Shown here in pieces: positions 7,881-17,188 of a stretch of 64,000 bases of DNA. The position numbers were made by a program, and so were the translations under genes. The notes under the pieces were generated by a model. The model worked only from the letters and a program-made list of their open reading frames with translations, had not been told where the DNA came from and did not search any database. Source of the stretch: Desulfovibrio sp. Fe33 (GTDB lineage: Bacteria > Desulfobacterota > Desulfovibrionia > Desulfovibrionales > Desulfovibrionaceae); NCBI RefSeq assembly GCF_028532725.1, contig NZ_JAQKGU010000011.1, forward strand, positions 1 through 64,000, given 5' to 3'. The number at the start of each line of letters is the position of its first letter. Position 1 is the stretch's first letter.

Positions 7881-9413
7881 ATGGCAGACAGAGTGTACGT
7901 ATTCGATACCACTTTGCGTGACGGCGAACAGTCTCCGGGCGCGACCATGAACCTGGACGAAAAAATCCGCATGGCCCGCCAACTCGAGACTCTGGGCGTG
8001 GACATTATCGAGGCAGGCTTCCCCATCGCCAGCCAAGGCGATTTCGAGGCGGTCCAGGCCATTGCCTCGGCGGTCGAAAAACCGCAGATCGCCGGATTGT
8101 GCCGCGCCGTGAACAAGGACATCGACCGTTGCTGGGAGGCCATCAAGGACGCCAGGCATCCGCGCATCCACACCTTCCTGGCCACCAGCGAAATTCACAT
8201 GAAACACAAGCTGGGCAAGACCGCCGACGAGGTTCTCGTGATGATCGAGAAGGCCGTCAGCCACGCCCGGCAGTACACCGACAACGTGGAATTCTCGGCC
8301 GAGGACGCCTCGCGCTCGGACTGGGATTTCCTGGTCAAGGTGGCCGAGACAGCCATCGACGCCGGGGCCTGCGTGGTGAACATGCCCGACACCGTCGGCT
8401 ACACCCAGCCCTTCGAATACTATGAACTCATCAAATACCTGATGGACAACGTGCGGAACATGGACAAGGCCATTCTGTCCGTTCATTGCCATAATGATCT
8501 GGGGTCCGCCGTGGCCAACTCCCTGGCCGCCGTCCAGGCAGGTGCGCGCCAGGTTGAATGCACCGTGCTCGGCATCGGCGAACGCGCGGGCAACGCGGCC
8601 CTGGAAGACTTCGTCATGGCGATCAACACCCGCAAGGAACTCTACGGGGTGGAGACCGGCATCAACACCGAGCAGCTCTTCCCTTCCTGCCGCCGCCTGT
8701 CCCAGATCATCGGAATGCCCATTCCGCCCAACAAGGCCATTGTGGGAGCCAACGCCTTTGCGCATGAGTCCGGCGTGCACCAGGACGGCGTGCTCAAGAA
8801 TCGGCTGACTTACGAGATCATGACTCCGGCCTCCATCGGGCGCACCTCCAACGATATCGTCATCGGCAAGCATTCCGGCTCCCACGCCGTACGCAAAAAG
8901 GCAGAGGAGCTCGGCTACAAGCTGGACGAAGAACAGATCGCCGTACTCTTCAAGGCCGTCAAGGATTTGGCTGACAAGAAAGAGCAGATATTCGACGAGG
9001 ACGTGGAAGCGCTGATCCTCGAGTCCGTTTATCGCCGCAAGGATCGTTTCCGACTGGTTGATATGTCTGTGTTTTCCGGCACCGGCGATGTTCCGCCGCA
9101 CGCAGCCACGGTCATGGAGTTCGGTGCCGAGGGCGATGCCGAAGTGCGCAAAACCAGCAATTTCGGCGAAGGCTCCATTGACGCTGTGTTCCAGTCCATC
9201 TACTCATTAGTAGGCGTGTCGCCGAAACTCGAAGTCTACTCGGTTAATGCCGTGACAGAGGGTTCCGACGCCCTGGCCGGGGTCGCCGTGCGCATCGAGC
9301 ACGACGGCATCAAGGCCGTGGGCCGCGCCAACGACGGCGACGTGGTCAAGGCCAGCGCCTTGGCCATGGTCAACGCATTGAACCGCTTGGAAAAAGCGAA
9401 AGAGGAGAAATAA
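7881..9413 (+). CDS. leuA: 2-isopropylmalate synthase
   Basis: A 510-residue enzyme of the first committed step of leucine synthesis, condensing acetyl-CoA with 2-oxoisovalerate. The N-terminal motif [13 protein letters not shown] (residues 8-20) is the DRE-TIM signature, and [16 protein letters not shown] supplies the metal-binding HxH. The C-terminal 130 residues form the LeuA dimer regulatory domain where leucine binds. The length is that of LeuA rather than homocitrate synthase (about 380), and the neighbours leuC and leuD confirm the pathway. A GGAGG site precedes the ATG. Confidence 0.95.
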   Translation: MADRVYVFDTTLRDGEQSPGATMNLDEKIRMARQLETLGVDIIEAGFPIASQGDFEAVQAIASAVEKPQIAGLCRAVNKDIDRCWEAIKDARHPRIHTFLATSEIHMKHKLGKTADEVLVMIEKAVSHARQYTDNVEFSAEDASRSDWDFLVKVAETAIDAGACVVNMPDTVGYTQPFEYYELIKYLMDNVRNMDKAILSVHCHNDLGSAVANSLAAVQAGARQVECTVLGIGERAGNAALEDFVMAINTRKELYGVETGINTEQLFPSCRRLSQIIGMPIPPNKAIVGANAFAHESGVHQDGVLKNRLTYEIMTPASIGRTSNDIVIGKHSGSHAVRKKAEELGYKLDEEQIAVLFKAVKDLADKKEQIFDEDVEALILESVYRRKDRFRLVDMSVFSGTGDVPPHAATVMEFGAEGDAEVRKTSNFGEGSIDAVFQSIYSLVGVSPKLEVYSVNAVTEGSDALAGVAVRIEHDGIKAVGRANDGDVVKASALAMVNALNRLEKAKEEK

Positions 9414-9417
9414 GCAA

Positions 9418-10677
9418 ATGGGGCATACCTTAGCTGAAAAGATTTTGCAGAACCACACTGACCAGGAGGTCACCGGACCTGGACAGATCGTCCAGTGCAA
9501 GGTGGACATGGTGCTCGCCAACGACATCACCGCCCCCCTGGCCATCAAGTCCTTCAAGGCCATGGGCGCGAAAAAGGTCTTTGACCGGGACAAGGTGTCC
9601 CTGGTCTGCGACCATTTTACCCCCAACAAGGACATTGATTCCGCCGAGCAGGTGAAAGTGGTCCGCGAATTCGCCGAAGAGATGGGCGTGACCCATTATT
9701 ACGAATGCGGTGAGGTGGGGGTGGAGCACGCGCTCCTGCCCGAAAAGGGCATCGTCGGCCCCGGCGACATCGTCGTGGGCGCGGATTCCCACACCTGCAC
9801 CTACGGCGGCCTGGGCGCGTTCGCCACCGGCATGGGCTCCACCGACATCGGCGCGGCCATGGCGCTGGGCGAGACCTGGTTCAAAGTTCCCCCGACCATC
9901 CGCGTGAACTTCACCGGCACGCCCGGTCGGTATGTGGGAGCCAAGGATTTCGTCCTCAACCAGATCGGTATTCTCGGCGTGTCCGGCGCGCTCTACAAGG
10001 CATTGGAGTACGGCGGCGAAGTCGTGGACAACATGTCGCTGGAAGGGCGCATGACCATCGCCAACATGGCCATCGAGGCTGGCGGCAAGGTCGGGCTTTT
10101 CCCTGCGGACCAGAAGGCCCTGGACTATTCCCGGAACGCCGGTTTCTCCGGCGGCGGGCTTATGGCCGCAGACGGGGACGCCGTGTATGAGCGGGTGCTC
10201 GACATCGATGTTACCGGCATGGCTCCGCAGGTCGCCTGTCCGCACCTGCCCGAGAACGTCAAGCCCGTGGACGAGACCTCCGGGCTCAGGATTCACCAGG
10301 CTGTCATCGGCTCCTGCACCAACGGCCGAATCGAGGACATGCGCCTTGCCGCCGAAGTGCTCAATGGCCGCAAGGTGAATCCCAAGGTGCGTTGCATCAT
10401 CCTGCCCGCCACTCCGGCCATCTGGAAGGCTTGCATGAAGGAAGGGCTGATGGAAATCTTCATGGATGCGGGTTGCATCGTGGGACCGCCCACTTGCGGC
10501 CCCTGCCTGGGCGGCCACATGGGCATCCTGGCGGGCGGCGAACGAGCCATCACCACCACCAACCGGAACTTCAAGGGCCGTATGGGCTCCCTGGAATCCG
10601 AGGTCTTCCTGTCCAACCCCGCCGTGGCCGCCGCTTCCGCCGTGGCCGGTGAGATCATCAACCCCGCCAAGCTGTAG
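9418..10677 (+). CDS. leuC: 3-isopropylmalate dehydratase, large subunit
   Basis: A 419-residue aconitase-family subunit that isomerises 2- to 3-isopropylmalate with LeuD. The three cluster cysteines are visible: GSCTNGRIEDM (C about 299) and PTCGPCLGGHMG (C about 360 and 363). The shorter length, compared with about 465 in E. coli, is that of the archaeal/deltaproteobacterial type. It starts four bases after leuA, so the genes are clearly cotranscribed. The homoaconitase-like subfamily cannot be excluded from sequence alone, but the leu context decides. Confidence 0.94.
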   Translation: MGHTLAEKILQNHTDQEVTGPGQIVQCKVDMVLANDITAPLAIKSFKAMGAKKVFDRDKVSLVCDHFTPNKDIDSAEQVKVVREFAEEMGVTHYYECGEVGVEHALLPEKGIVGPGDIVVGADSHTCTYGGLGAFATGMGSTDIGAAMALGETWFKVPPTIRVNFTGTPGRYVGAKDFVLNQIGILGVSGALYKALEYGGEVVDNMSLEGRMTIANMAIEAGGKVGLFPADQKALDYSRNAGFSGGGLMAADGDAVYERVLDIDVTGMAPQVACPHLPENVKPVDETSGLRIHQAVIGSCTNGRIEDMRLAAEVLNGRKVNPKVRCIILPATPAIWKACMKEGLMEIFMDAGCIVGPPTCGPCLGGHMGILAGGERAITTTNRNFKGRMGSLESEVFLSNPAVAAASAVAGEIINPAKL

Positions 10678-10689
10678 GAGGGCGCAATA

Positions 10690-11181
10690 ATGAAAGTAAC
10701 CGGAACCGCCCACAAAGTGGGCGACCATATCGATACGGACGCCATCATCCCGGCCCGTTTCTTGGTGACCACCGACGCCAAGGAGCTGGGCAGGAATTGC
10801 ATGGAGGGGCTTGAGGCCGGATGGGTCAAGCGGGTCAAGGAGAACGACGTCATGGTCGGCGGCGTGAACTTCGGCTGCGGCTCGTCCCGTGAACACGCTC
10901 CCATTTCCATTCTCGGCGCGGGTATTCCCGTGGTCCTGGCTCATAGCTTTGCGCGCATTTTCTACCGTAACGGGTTCAATATGGGGCTGGTCCTGCTCGA
11001 GATCGGCGACGACATCGACAAGTTCAGCGATACCGATGAAATCGAGGTCGACACCGCCTCCGGCGTCATCAAGAACCTGACCACCGGCGCGACCGTCCAG
11101 GCCGCCCCGGTACCCCCGTTCATGCAGGAAATCCTCAATGCGGGCGGCTTAGTGGAATACGCCAAGAGGAAATTGGCGTAG
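10690..11181 (+). CDS. leuD: 3-isopropylmalate dehydratase, small subunit
   Basis: A 163-residue swivelling domain subunit that completes the LeuCD isomerase. It contains the signature [12 protein letters not shown] and the opening [14 protein letters not shown] typical of short LeuD. It starts 12 bp after leuC with a GGAGGG ribosome site. The stop codon is almost immediately followed by the palindromic repeat copy B, which separates it from leuB. Confidence 0.94.
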   Translation: MKVTGTAHKVGDHIDTDAIIPARFLVTTDAKELGRNCMEGLEAGWVKRVKENDVMVGGVNFGCGSSREHAPISILGAGIPVVLAHSFARIFYRNGFNMGLVLLEIGDDIDKFSDTDEIEVDTASGVIKNLTTGATVQAAPVPPFMQEILNAGGLVEYAKRKLA

Positions 11182-11183
11182 GA

Positions 11184-11492
11184 ATGCCTCCGGCGGCCGG
11201 GGGAAGGGGAGGAAAAACCCTTTGAAAAGGGTTGTTTCCTCCCCTTCCCCCGGACCCCCATCCCCATCCTTTCCCAAACTTTTTGTTGCCGCTACGCGGA
11301 GTGGAGAAGAGCGGAAGGCCTGGCCGTTGATCGACATGAAGGTCGTGAACGGTTATTGGGGGATCAAGGAATTGTTGCACGCCTCGGCCTCGCCGAAGGC
11401 GCGATAAAAAGTTTTGGAGAGTCCAGAGAACCTTTTTCAAAAGGTTCTCTGGTCCCGCCGAAGGCGACCCCCGGTAGGGCCGCCGGAGGCAT
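11184..11492. repeat. Composite palindromic intergenic repeat, copy B
   Basis: This fills the gap between leuD and leuB. The left half runs from ATGCCTCCGGCGGCC (11184-11198) through a hairpin with 17-bp arms at 11199-11215 and 11235-11251 to AAACTTTTTG (11276-11285). After about 120 bases of unrelated sequence, the right half runs inverted: AAAAAGTTTT (from 11406), a hairpin with 14-bp arms at 11423-11436 and 11439-11452, and GGCCGCCGGAGGCAT (11478-11492). The outer 15-bp box is identical in both halves and in copy A. The leuB ribosome site starts about ten bases beyond it. Confidence 0.8.
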
Positions 11493-11514
11493 CTCGCATC
11501 CACAGGAGAAGACG

Positions 11515-12582
11515 ATGAAGATTTGTGTATTGCCCGGTGACGGCATCGGCCGGGAGATTGTTTCCCAGGCGTTGCGCGTGCTGGAAAAGGTCGGCGAGAA
11601 ATACGGTCGTGATTTCGAAACCACGGAAGCGTTGATCGGCGGCTGCGCCATTGACGCCGAAGGTGTGCCGCTGCCTGCGGAGACCGTGGCCAAGTGCAAG
11701 GATTCCGACGCCGTGCTGCTGGGCGCGGTGGGCGGTCCCAAGTGGGACACCATTGATCCCGCCATTCGCCCGGAGAAGGGACTGCTCGGCATCCGCAAGG
11801 AACTCGGCTTGTTCGCCAACGTGCGCCCCGCGCGGTTGTTCAAGCAGCTTTCCGACGCCTGCTACCTGCGTCCCGATATCGTGGCCAAGGGTTTGGACGT
11901 CATGGTCGTGCGCGAGCTGACCGGCGGCATCTATTTCGGCGAGCCCCGTTTCGACGGCGAAAAGGACGGGGAGCGCTACGGCTACAACACCATGGTCTAC
12001 TACGAGCATGAGATTCGCCGTATCGCCAAGGTGGCTTTCGAGGCCGCCCGCAAGCGTTCCGGCCGGGTCTGCTCCGTGGACAAGGCCAATGTGCTGGACG
12101 TGTCCCGCGTGTGGCGCGAGATCGTCGTGGACGAGCATAAGAATTATCCGGACGTGGAGCTGTCGCACCTGTACGTGGATAACGCGGCCATGCAGTTGGT
12201 GCGCGATCCGTCCCAGTTCGACGTCCTGGTCACCGGCAACCTTTTCGGCGACATCCTGTCCGACGAAGCCGCTGCCATCACCGGGTCCATCGGCATGTTG
12301 CCGTCCGCGTCCCTGGGCGATGGCAATCCCGGTCTGTTCGAGCCGATTCACGGTTCGGCGCCGGATATCGCGGGTAAGGACCTGGCCAACCCCCTGGCCA
12401 CCATCCTGTCCGTGTCCATGATGTTGCGCCACGCCTTCGACATGGCCGAGGAGGCCGACTGCATTGAGCAGGCCGTGGAAAAAACCCTTGAGCAGGGCTA
12501 CCGCACCGGCGACATCATGCAGGAAGGCGGAAAGCGCGTGGGTTGCACAGGCATGGCCGAGGCCGTGCTGGCGAACATGTAG
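11515..12582 (+). CDS. leuB: 3-isopropylmalate dehydrogenase
   Basis: A 355-residue NAD-dependent decarboxylating dehydrogenase, the third step of leucine synthesis. It starts with [15 protein letters not shown] and carries the LeuB signature [17 protein letters not shown], the substrate-binding region [11 protein letters not shown], and [14 protein letters not shown]. The length is standard. The ATG at 11515 follows CAGGAGAAG; the frame is open further upstream, but that sequence is the intergenic repeat. Its separation from leuD by the repeat may mean weaker or independent expression. A terminator follows. Confidence 0.95.
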   Translation: MKICVLPGDGIGREIVSQALRVLEKVGEKYGRDFETTEALIGGCAIDAEGVPLPAETVAKCKDSDAVLLGAVGGPKWDTIDPAIRPEKGLLGIRKELGLFANVRPARLFKQLSDACYLRPDIVAKGLDVMVVRELTGGIYFGEPRFDGEKDGERYGYNTMVYYEHEIRRIAKVAFEAARKRSGRVCSVDKANVLDVSRVWREIVVDEHKNYPDVELSHLYVDNAAMQLVRDPSQFDVLVTGNLFGDILSDEAAAITGSIGMLPSASLGDGNPGLFEPIHGSAPDIAGKDLANPLATILSVSMMLRHAFDMAEEADCIEQAVEKTLEQGYRTGDIMQEGGKRVGCTGMAEAVLANM

Positions 12583-12608
12583 CCTGTTTCCGAAACAAGA
12601 GAAGAAGA

Positions 12609-12639
12609 GGGCCGCGTCGCTTGGCGATGCGGTCCTTTT
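12609..12639 (+). terminator. Intrinsic terminator after leuB
   Basis: A twelve-base-pair stem beginning GGGCCGCGTCGC (two G-U pairs, three-base loop), followed by four T, starts about 25 bases after the leuB stop. Confidence 0.75.
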
Positions 12640-12654
12640 GTCTGCCTTGGAGGA

Positions 12655-13113
12655 TCAGATGGAAGGGGAGTTGGCCTTGGCCGCCTTCTTTGCCTTTTGG
12701 CTGGTTTCCAGGTCGATGAAGCCGAGCGTCAGGCACACGCCGAGGTAATCCATTTTGAGGATGTTCATTTTTTGGAGGGCTCGTTCGTGCTGCTCCATGG
12801 TGATCTTGCCCCGGGCGAGCAGGTAGCGGCCGATCTTTTCGTTGTCGTCCGTCTCCAAGGTTTCCAAGTCGGCTACGCTGGCGGTCTGAACAATGCCTTG
12901 GTTGTTCTTCAGGGAGCACAGGATTTGTTCCTTGCTGGTCCGCTCCCGTTGCAGTTCCCGTCTCTGTTTGGTCAAGGACTGGTGGAGGGCGTCTATCTCC
13001 CGACGTTCGTCGGTCAGCCGGGCCATGGTGGCGTGGCGGTGCCGGGAAAGCGCGCGGAACGCCGTGACGAAGAAGGCGAGAGCAGTGCCCAGGATGATGC
13101 TGAAGGTCATCAT
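12655..13113 (-). CDS. Membrane-anchored coiled-coil protein of unknown function
   Basis: A 152-residue protein I do not recognise. One transmembrane helix (residues about 3-20, FSIILGTALAFFVTAF) is followed by a highly charged coiled coil (about 25-65, rich in Arg/Glu/Gln). A small C-terminal domain has the pattern IGRYLLARGKITMEQHERALQ, similar to the helical repeats at the N-terminus of type II secretion and pilus ATPases. Its ATG overlaps the TGA of the preceding small gene, so the two are translationally coupled and probably work together. Confidence 0.6.
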   Translation of the reverse strand: MMTFSIILGTALAFFVTAFRALSRHRHATMARLTDERREIDALHQSLTKQRRELQRERTSKEQILCSLKNNQGIVQTASVADLETLETDDNEKIGRYLLARGKITMEQHERALQKMNILKMDYLGVCLTLGFIDLETSQKAKKAAKANSPSI

Positions 13114-13355
13114 GGTTGCTGTCTCAGTTCAAGCAGAGCGATCTGATCGTTGACATCGTCGATTGCGGCCTTGAGCTCGGCGATTTGCTCTTCCAGCACG
13201 GCGTTCTTGGCCGTAAGATCGATCGTCAGTCGTCGAATCTCATGCCTTTTTCGGCAAATCTGGTCGGTGCAGTTGTGATGGTGAATTACGAGAATCCCCA
13301 GAAGAACAAACCCGAACATGGCCAGGAGAAGGTATAGGGTACTAACTTCCAGCAT
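13110..13355 (-). CDS. Small membrane protein with coiled coil
   Basis: An 81-residue protein: an N-terminal transmembrane helix (LYLLLAMFGFVLLGILVI) followed by a short Cys/His-containing linker (HHHNCTDQIC) and a coiled coil to the end. It resembles the gene after it in plan (helix plus coiled coil) and overlaps it by four bases. No family was recognised. The heptad pattern, the overlap and the sensible composition support a real gene. Confidence 0.55.
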   Translation of the reverse strand: MLEVSTLYLLLAMFGFVLLGILVIHHHNCTDQICRKRHEIRRLTIDLTAKNAVLEEQIAELKAAIDDVNDQIALLELRQQP

Positions 13356-13458
13356 GAAACGGAGCCTTGCGTTGTCGAGTTGGCGGAGTCCTTAGCTCCG
13401 AATCATGTACTTCGGATCATGTTGTGAGGCAAGCGAATACTGGAAATTCTTTAAGAAT

Positions 13459-13719
13459 TCAGGATATATTCCCGGCCTCGAGCAATCGTTTGATTTTACG
13501 GCAGGCCGGGATTTTCTTGATGGCTATTTCCAGTCTCAGGGCCGCGCTCTTGCCGTCCACAGTCACGCTGGCCTCCAGCCGCACCGGCAGTCTGGCCCGG
13601 GTGTATTTGGAGGCGGTCCCGGCGTTGTGGGCCGCGAGTCTTCGGTCCAGATTGTTGGTGATGCCGCAATAGAGGCTGTTGTCCGCGCAGCGGAGCAGGT
13701 AGACGTGCCATGTCTGCAT
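13459..13719 (-). CDS. GIY-YIG nuclease domain protein (UPF0213/YhbQ-like)
   Basis: An 86-residue single-domain protein. The motif VYLLRCADNSLYCGITNNL gives the GIY-YIG pair in the form VYLL/YCGIT, and the downstream Arg (LDRRLAAHNAG) and KYTRARLPV match the YhbQ/UPF0213 group of stand-alone nuclease domains. Their cellular substrate is unsettled; a DNA-repair role is suspected. The gene lies divergently against the ABC-F gene and shares its upstream region with that gene's leader. Confidence 0.82.
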   Translation of the reverse strand: MQTWHVYLLRCADNSLYCGITNNLDRRLAAHNAGTASKYTRARLPVRLEASVTVDGKSAALRLEIAIKKIPACRKIKRLLEAGNIS

Positions 13720-13815
13720 GGACGCAGTGTACCCTGCGGATCGTGCGCGGTCAAAACGGTTGCCAATCCCGTCCTCCCATTATATCTCTCATCCGCAAAA
13801 CAGAAAGGTCCACAT

Positions 13816-15789
13816 ATGTCCCGCATTACAGTACAGAGCCTACAGAAATCCTTCGGCGGAGAGCCGATCTTTTCCGACGTCGCCTTTGAGGTCACGCCCG
13901 GTATGCGCCTGGCCCTGACCGGCCCCAACGGCTGCGGCAAGTCCACTTTGCTCAAGGTTCTGGCCGGGGAGATAGAGCCCGACGGCGGCCAGGTCACTCT
14001 GACCAAGGGCGCCCGCGTGGGCTATGTGGCCCAGGAAATGACCGGCGAGATATTGGAACAGCAGCTTTTGGCCTGGGTCCTCTCCGCGCTGCCCTCCTGG
14101 AACGAGTTCTGGGAAGAGTGGGAGCGCGCCGTGCACGAGGGCGATAACGGCCGCATCGAGCAGTTGGCCCATCGGCAGGCCGAGTTCGAGCGTCTTTACG
14201 GCTACAATCCTGATCACAAGGCGCGGGCCATCCTGACCGGCCTGGGATTTTCCGAGGAGTCGCTGCACAAGCGCATCGGTGAACTGTCGGGCGGTTGGCG
14301 CGAACGTGCCAAGCTCGGCAGGGTGCTCCTTCAGGGCGCGGACGTGCTTCTTCTGGACGAGCCCACCAACCATCTCGACCTGGAGGCCGTGGAGTGGCTG
14401 GAGGATTACCTTCTCAACTTCCGGGGCGCGCTCGCCTTCGTGGTTCACGATCGTATTTTTCTGAACAGGGTCGGAACCCATGTGCTCTTCCTTGGCGGAG
14501 CCAAGCCGTTGCTGCGCAAGGGGTCCTTCGACGAATTTTTGGCGTGGGACGAGGAAAATCGGGAGCAGCGTCGCAAGGAAGCGGACAAGCTTTCGGCGAA
14601 GATCGACAACGAATACAAATACATCAATAAATTCCGCGTCAAGGCGCGCAAGGCCGCCCAAGCCCAGAGCAAGCTCAAGAAGGTGGAGAAGCTGGAGCGG
14701 GAACTGAGCCAGATCAAGGAGGTCCAGGCCTCCCATCATCGCGGCAGGAGCCTGAATTTCCGCCTGCCCGAGCCCAAGCGCGGCGACAAGGTCGCGATCT
14801 CCGTCGTGGACCTCGAATTTCATTACGAGGGCGGGGAGTCCGTTTGGCCCGCCCTGAATTTTCAGCTCTTCCGGGGCAAGAAGGTGGCCGTGGTCGCGCC
14901 CAACGGCGCGGGCAAGTCGACCCTGCTCAAGCTCATCGCCGGGTCGCTGACGCCTTCCGCGGGGAACGTCAAGATCGGGCCGGGCACGGAAATGGGCTAT
15001 TTCAGCCAGCATCAGCACGAAATCCTCAACCTGGACAGTACCGTCCTCGGCGAGATCAGGCGGCTTTCCAGCCCTGGATTGACCGAAGAGCAGGTCATGA
15101 GCGTTCTCGGCCTGTTCCTGCTGGGCGAGCCGTATTTCGACCGCAAGGTCCGGGGACTGTCCGGCGGCGAGAAGTCCCGCCTGCTCCTGGCCACATTGTT
15201 TCTGGCCCGGGCCAATCTGCTTCTTCTCGACGAGCCCACCAACCACCTGGATATCGAAACCCGCGAGGGGCTTATCCGCGCATTGCAGGATTACGAGGGA
15301 ACGCTCTTCTTCGTGGCCCACGACCGCTATTTGCTCAATGAGGTGGCCGAAGAGGTCTGGGCTCTGGACGAAAACGGGCTGACCCAGCATGTGGGCGGGT
15401 TCGAGGAGTACCACGCGAAGCAGAAGCGGGAGGAGGCGTGCCGCAACGGGCAGTCCGCCTGCGATCCCGAGGAGGCTTTGGAACGGCGCAAGCTTTCCAA
15501 GGATGAGAAACGCCGTCAGGCGGAAGAGCGCAATCGCCTCTACCGCGAACTCAAGCCTCTCAAGAAGAAATACGAGAAGCTTGAGGCGGACCTGGAAAAG
15601 GTTTTGGACGAGCAGGCCGGACTGGAAGAGAAGATGAACGATCCCGCCACGTACGCGAAGCCTGAGGAGGCGCTCAAGCTCAATGCGGCTTACAAGGAGG
15701 CCACCGAGTGGGCCGAGAACCTCATGGAACGCATGGCCGAGCTGGAGGAGCGCATGGAGGCCATCTCCGGCGACGGAGAGCCCGAATGA
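13816..15789 (+). CDS. ABC-F family ATPase (Uup/YdiF-like)
   Basis: A 657-residue cytosolic protein with two ABC domains in tandem and no membrane segment. The first Walker A is GPNGCGKST (residues 36-44), with signature LSGGWRERA and Walker B LLLLDEPTNHLD. The second has APNGAGKST and LSGGEKSRLLL. Between them is the charged P-site linker (about 250-310), and the C-terminus (about 550-657) is a coiled coil, as in Uup-type proteins. ABC-F proteins act on ribosomes; a resistance role cannot be inferred. The start at 13816 begins with a sensible ABC fold; the open frame upstream overlaps the GIY-YIG gene and is spurious. Confidence 0.9.
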   Translation: MSRITVQSLQKSFGGEPIFSDVAFEVTPGMRLALTGPNGCGKSTLLKVLAGEIEPDGGQVTLTKGARVGYVAQEMTGEILEQQLLAWVLSALPSWNEFWEEWERAVHEGDNGRIEQLAHRQAEFERLYGYNPDHKARAILTGLGFSEESLHKRIGELSGGWRERAKLGRVLLQGADVLLLDEPTNHLDLEAVEWLEDYLLNFRGALAFVVHDRIFLNRVGTHVLFLGGAKPLLRKGSFDEFLAWDEENREQRRKEADKLSAKIDNEYKYINKFRVKARKAAQAQSKLKKVEKLERELSQIKEVQASHHRGRSLNFRLPEPKRGDKVAISVVDLEFHYEGGESVWPALNFQLFRGKKVAVVAPNGAGKSTLLKLIAGSLTPSAGNVKIGPGTEMGYFSQHQHEILNLDSTVLGEIRRLSSPGLTEEQVMSVLGLFLLGEPYFDRKVRGLSGGEKSRLLLATLFLARANLLLLDEPTNHLDIETREGLIRALQDYEGTLFFVAHDRYLLNEVAEEVWALDENGLTQHVGGFEEYHAKQKREEACRNGQSACDPEEALERRKLSKDEKRRQAEERNRLYRELKPLKKKYEKLEADLEKVLDEQAGLEEKMNDPATYAKPEEALKLNAAYKEATEWAENLMERMAELEERMEAISGDGEPE

Positions 15790-16175
15790 CCAAACCCGTC
15801 CTGGAGGTAGTGGCCGGTATCGTCTGGCGCAACGGAGAGTATCTGGCCGTGCGGCGGCCGGACGGCGGGCCCATGGCCGGGTGGTGGGAGTTCCCCGGCG
15901 GCAAGGTTGAGCCCGGCGAAACCCGCGAGCAGGCGCTGGTCCGCGAATTCCGGGAGGAACTGGACGTAACCCCTCTTGAATTCGAATACTGGCGCGACCT
16001 GCGGCATGAGTACGACGAATTCCGAGTTCATCTGTATTTTTATCATATCAATAAGTATTCCGGTGAGTTGAAGAGTGTTGAGAACCAGCTTATGGCATGG
16101 GTCGATCCAGCCTGTCCGCTTCAGCTCGATTTCCTGCCCGCCGACACCGTTATCGTCGAAGCCCTCCATTCCTGA
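15786..16175 (+). CDS. mutT: MutT-type NUDIX hydrolase
   Basis: A 129-residue protein of the size of MutT (8-oxo-dGTP diphosphatase, nucleotide-pool sanitising). The NUDIX box is visible at residues about 38-60: GGKVEPGE, seven residues, then REFREEL. Upstream, VVAGIVWRNGEYLAVRR and WWEFPGGK fit MutT rather than RppH. The ATG overlaps the stop of the ABC-F gene (ATGA), so the two genes are coupled. The substrate assignment is by family. Confidence 0.85.
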   Translation: MTKPVLEVVAGIVWRNGEYLAVRRPDGGPMAGWWEFPGGKVEPGETREQALVREFREELDVTPLEFEYWRDLRHEYDEFRVHLYFYHINKYSGELKSVENQLMAWVDPACPLQLDFLPADTVIVEALHS

Positions 16176-16240
16176 TTCGAATTGCCTTTCCGTCACGGCC
16201 CGCGCCATTTCCCATTGAAGGTTGGGGCGAGAAGGAGTAT

Positions 16241-16294
16241 ATGATTTCACTTGCCCGCCGTGGGCCATATTTGAAGCGATTGTTGAAGGAGTAA
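16241..16294 (+). CDS. Candidate small ORF (17 aa) directly upstream of metF
   Basis: ATG at 16241, preceded by AAGGAG three bases upstream, opens MISLARRGPYLKRLLKE and stops at 16294, three bases before the metF TTG. The metF ribosome site AAGGAG lies inside its last codons, so translation of the small ORF could open or couple metF expression. This is seen in the sequence only; no homolog is known to me, and chance is a real possibility. Confidence 0.3.
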   Translation: MISLARRGPYLKRLLKE

Positions 16295-16297
16295 GCT

Positions 16298-17170
16298 TTG
16301 CGCGTTTGTGATCTGATCGATGGGAAGTCCCCGTTCATCTCCATGGAGTTCTTTCCGCCCAAAGAGCGGGAAGCATGGCCCGCCTTTTTCGAGGTGGTCG
16401 ACAAGCTCAAGGTCCTCGATCCCCTGTTCGCGTCCGTGACCTACGGCGCGGGCGGCGGAACGCAGGACAATACACTGGAGATCGCCACCCGGATGAAACG
16501 GGACCACGGCATCGAGCCCATCACCCATCTGACCAGCGTCGGGGCGTCGGCCGAAAAGCTGGACGCTTTCCTGGAGAGCCTGGTCAAGGCCGATATCGAC
16601 AACGTCCTGGCTCTGCGTGGTGATCCGCCCCGCGGCGTGGAAAATTTCGACTTCGACTCCCAGGAGTTCCGGCACGCGTCAGACCTCATCGAGTATATTT
16701 CCGGCCGGTATCCCGGACTGTGCGTGGGCGGCGCGGCCTATCCCGAACCCCACTGCGAGTCGCCGTCCATCAAGTCCGATCTGGAGATGGTGCATCAGAA
16801 GGTCCGCAAGGGCGCTGAATTTCTGGTGACGCAGTTGTTTTTCGACAACCGGCTGTATTTCGACTGCGTGGAGCGGCTTCGGTTGATGGGCTCGGACGTG
16901 CCGGTCATTCCCGGCATCCTGCCGATCATGAGCCTGAAATCCGCCAAGTTCATCCTGGGCCTGTGTGGCGCGGCCATTCCGGGCAAGTTCTTGAGCGCCT
17001 TGGAAAAGGCGCATGAGGAGGGCGGTGACGATGCCGTGTACAGACTCGGCATCGACTACGCGACCAAACAGGCGCGCGAGCTCCTGGAAGGGGGCGCGCC
17101 GGGCGTGCATTTGTATACGCTCAATCGCGCCGAGGCTGTTCTGGAAATCGGAAAAAATCTCAATATATAG
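16298..17170 (+). CDS. metF: Methylenetetrahydrofolate reductase
   Basis: A 290-residue FAD enzyme that reduces 5,10-methylene-THF to 5-methyl-THF for methionine synthesis, and in some anaerobes for the methyl branch of C1 metabolism. It begins with a family-typical SPFISMEFFPPKE and contains VTYGAGGGTQ, LALRGDPPRG and the FAD region FLVTQLFFDN. The start is TTG at 16298, with AAGGAG six bases upstream; no ATG with a site exists nearby. asd follows 18 bp downstream, suggesting an amino-acid operon metF-asd-aminotransferase. Confidence 0.92.
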   Translation: MRVCDLIDGKSPFISMEFFPPKEREAWPAFFEVVDKLKVLDPLFASVTYGAGGGTQDNTLEIATRMKRDHGIEPITHLTSVGASAEKLDAFLESLVKADIDNVLALRGDPPRGVENFDFDSQEFRHASDLIEYISGRYPGLCVGGAAYPEPHCESPSIKSDLEMVHQKVRKGAEFLVTQLFFDNRLYFDCVERLRLMGSDVPVIPGILPIMSLKSAKFILGLCGAAIPGKFLSALEKAHEEGGDDAVYRLGIDYATKQARELLEGGAPGVHLYTLNRAEAVLEIGKNLNI

Positions 17171-17188
17171 TTCGTGGGAGTAAGGAAG

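Noticed and set aside
9430-10944. Long minus-strand frame across leuC and leuD
   Set aside because: Shadow of the two dehydratase genes; His/Gly-rich composition is typical of antisense frames in this genome.
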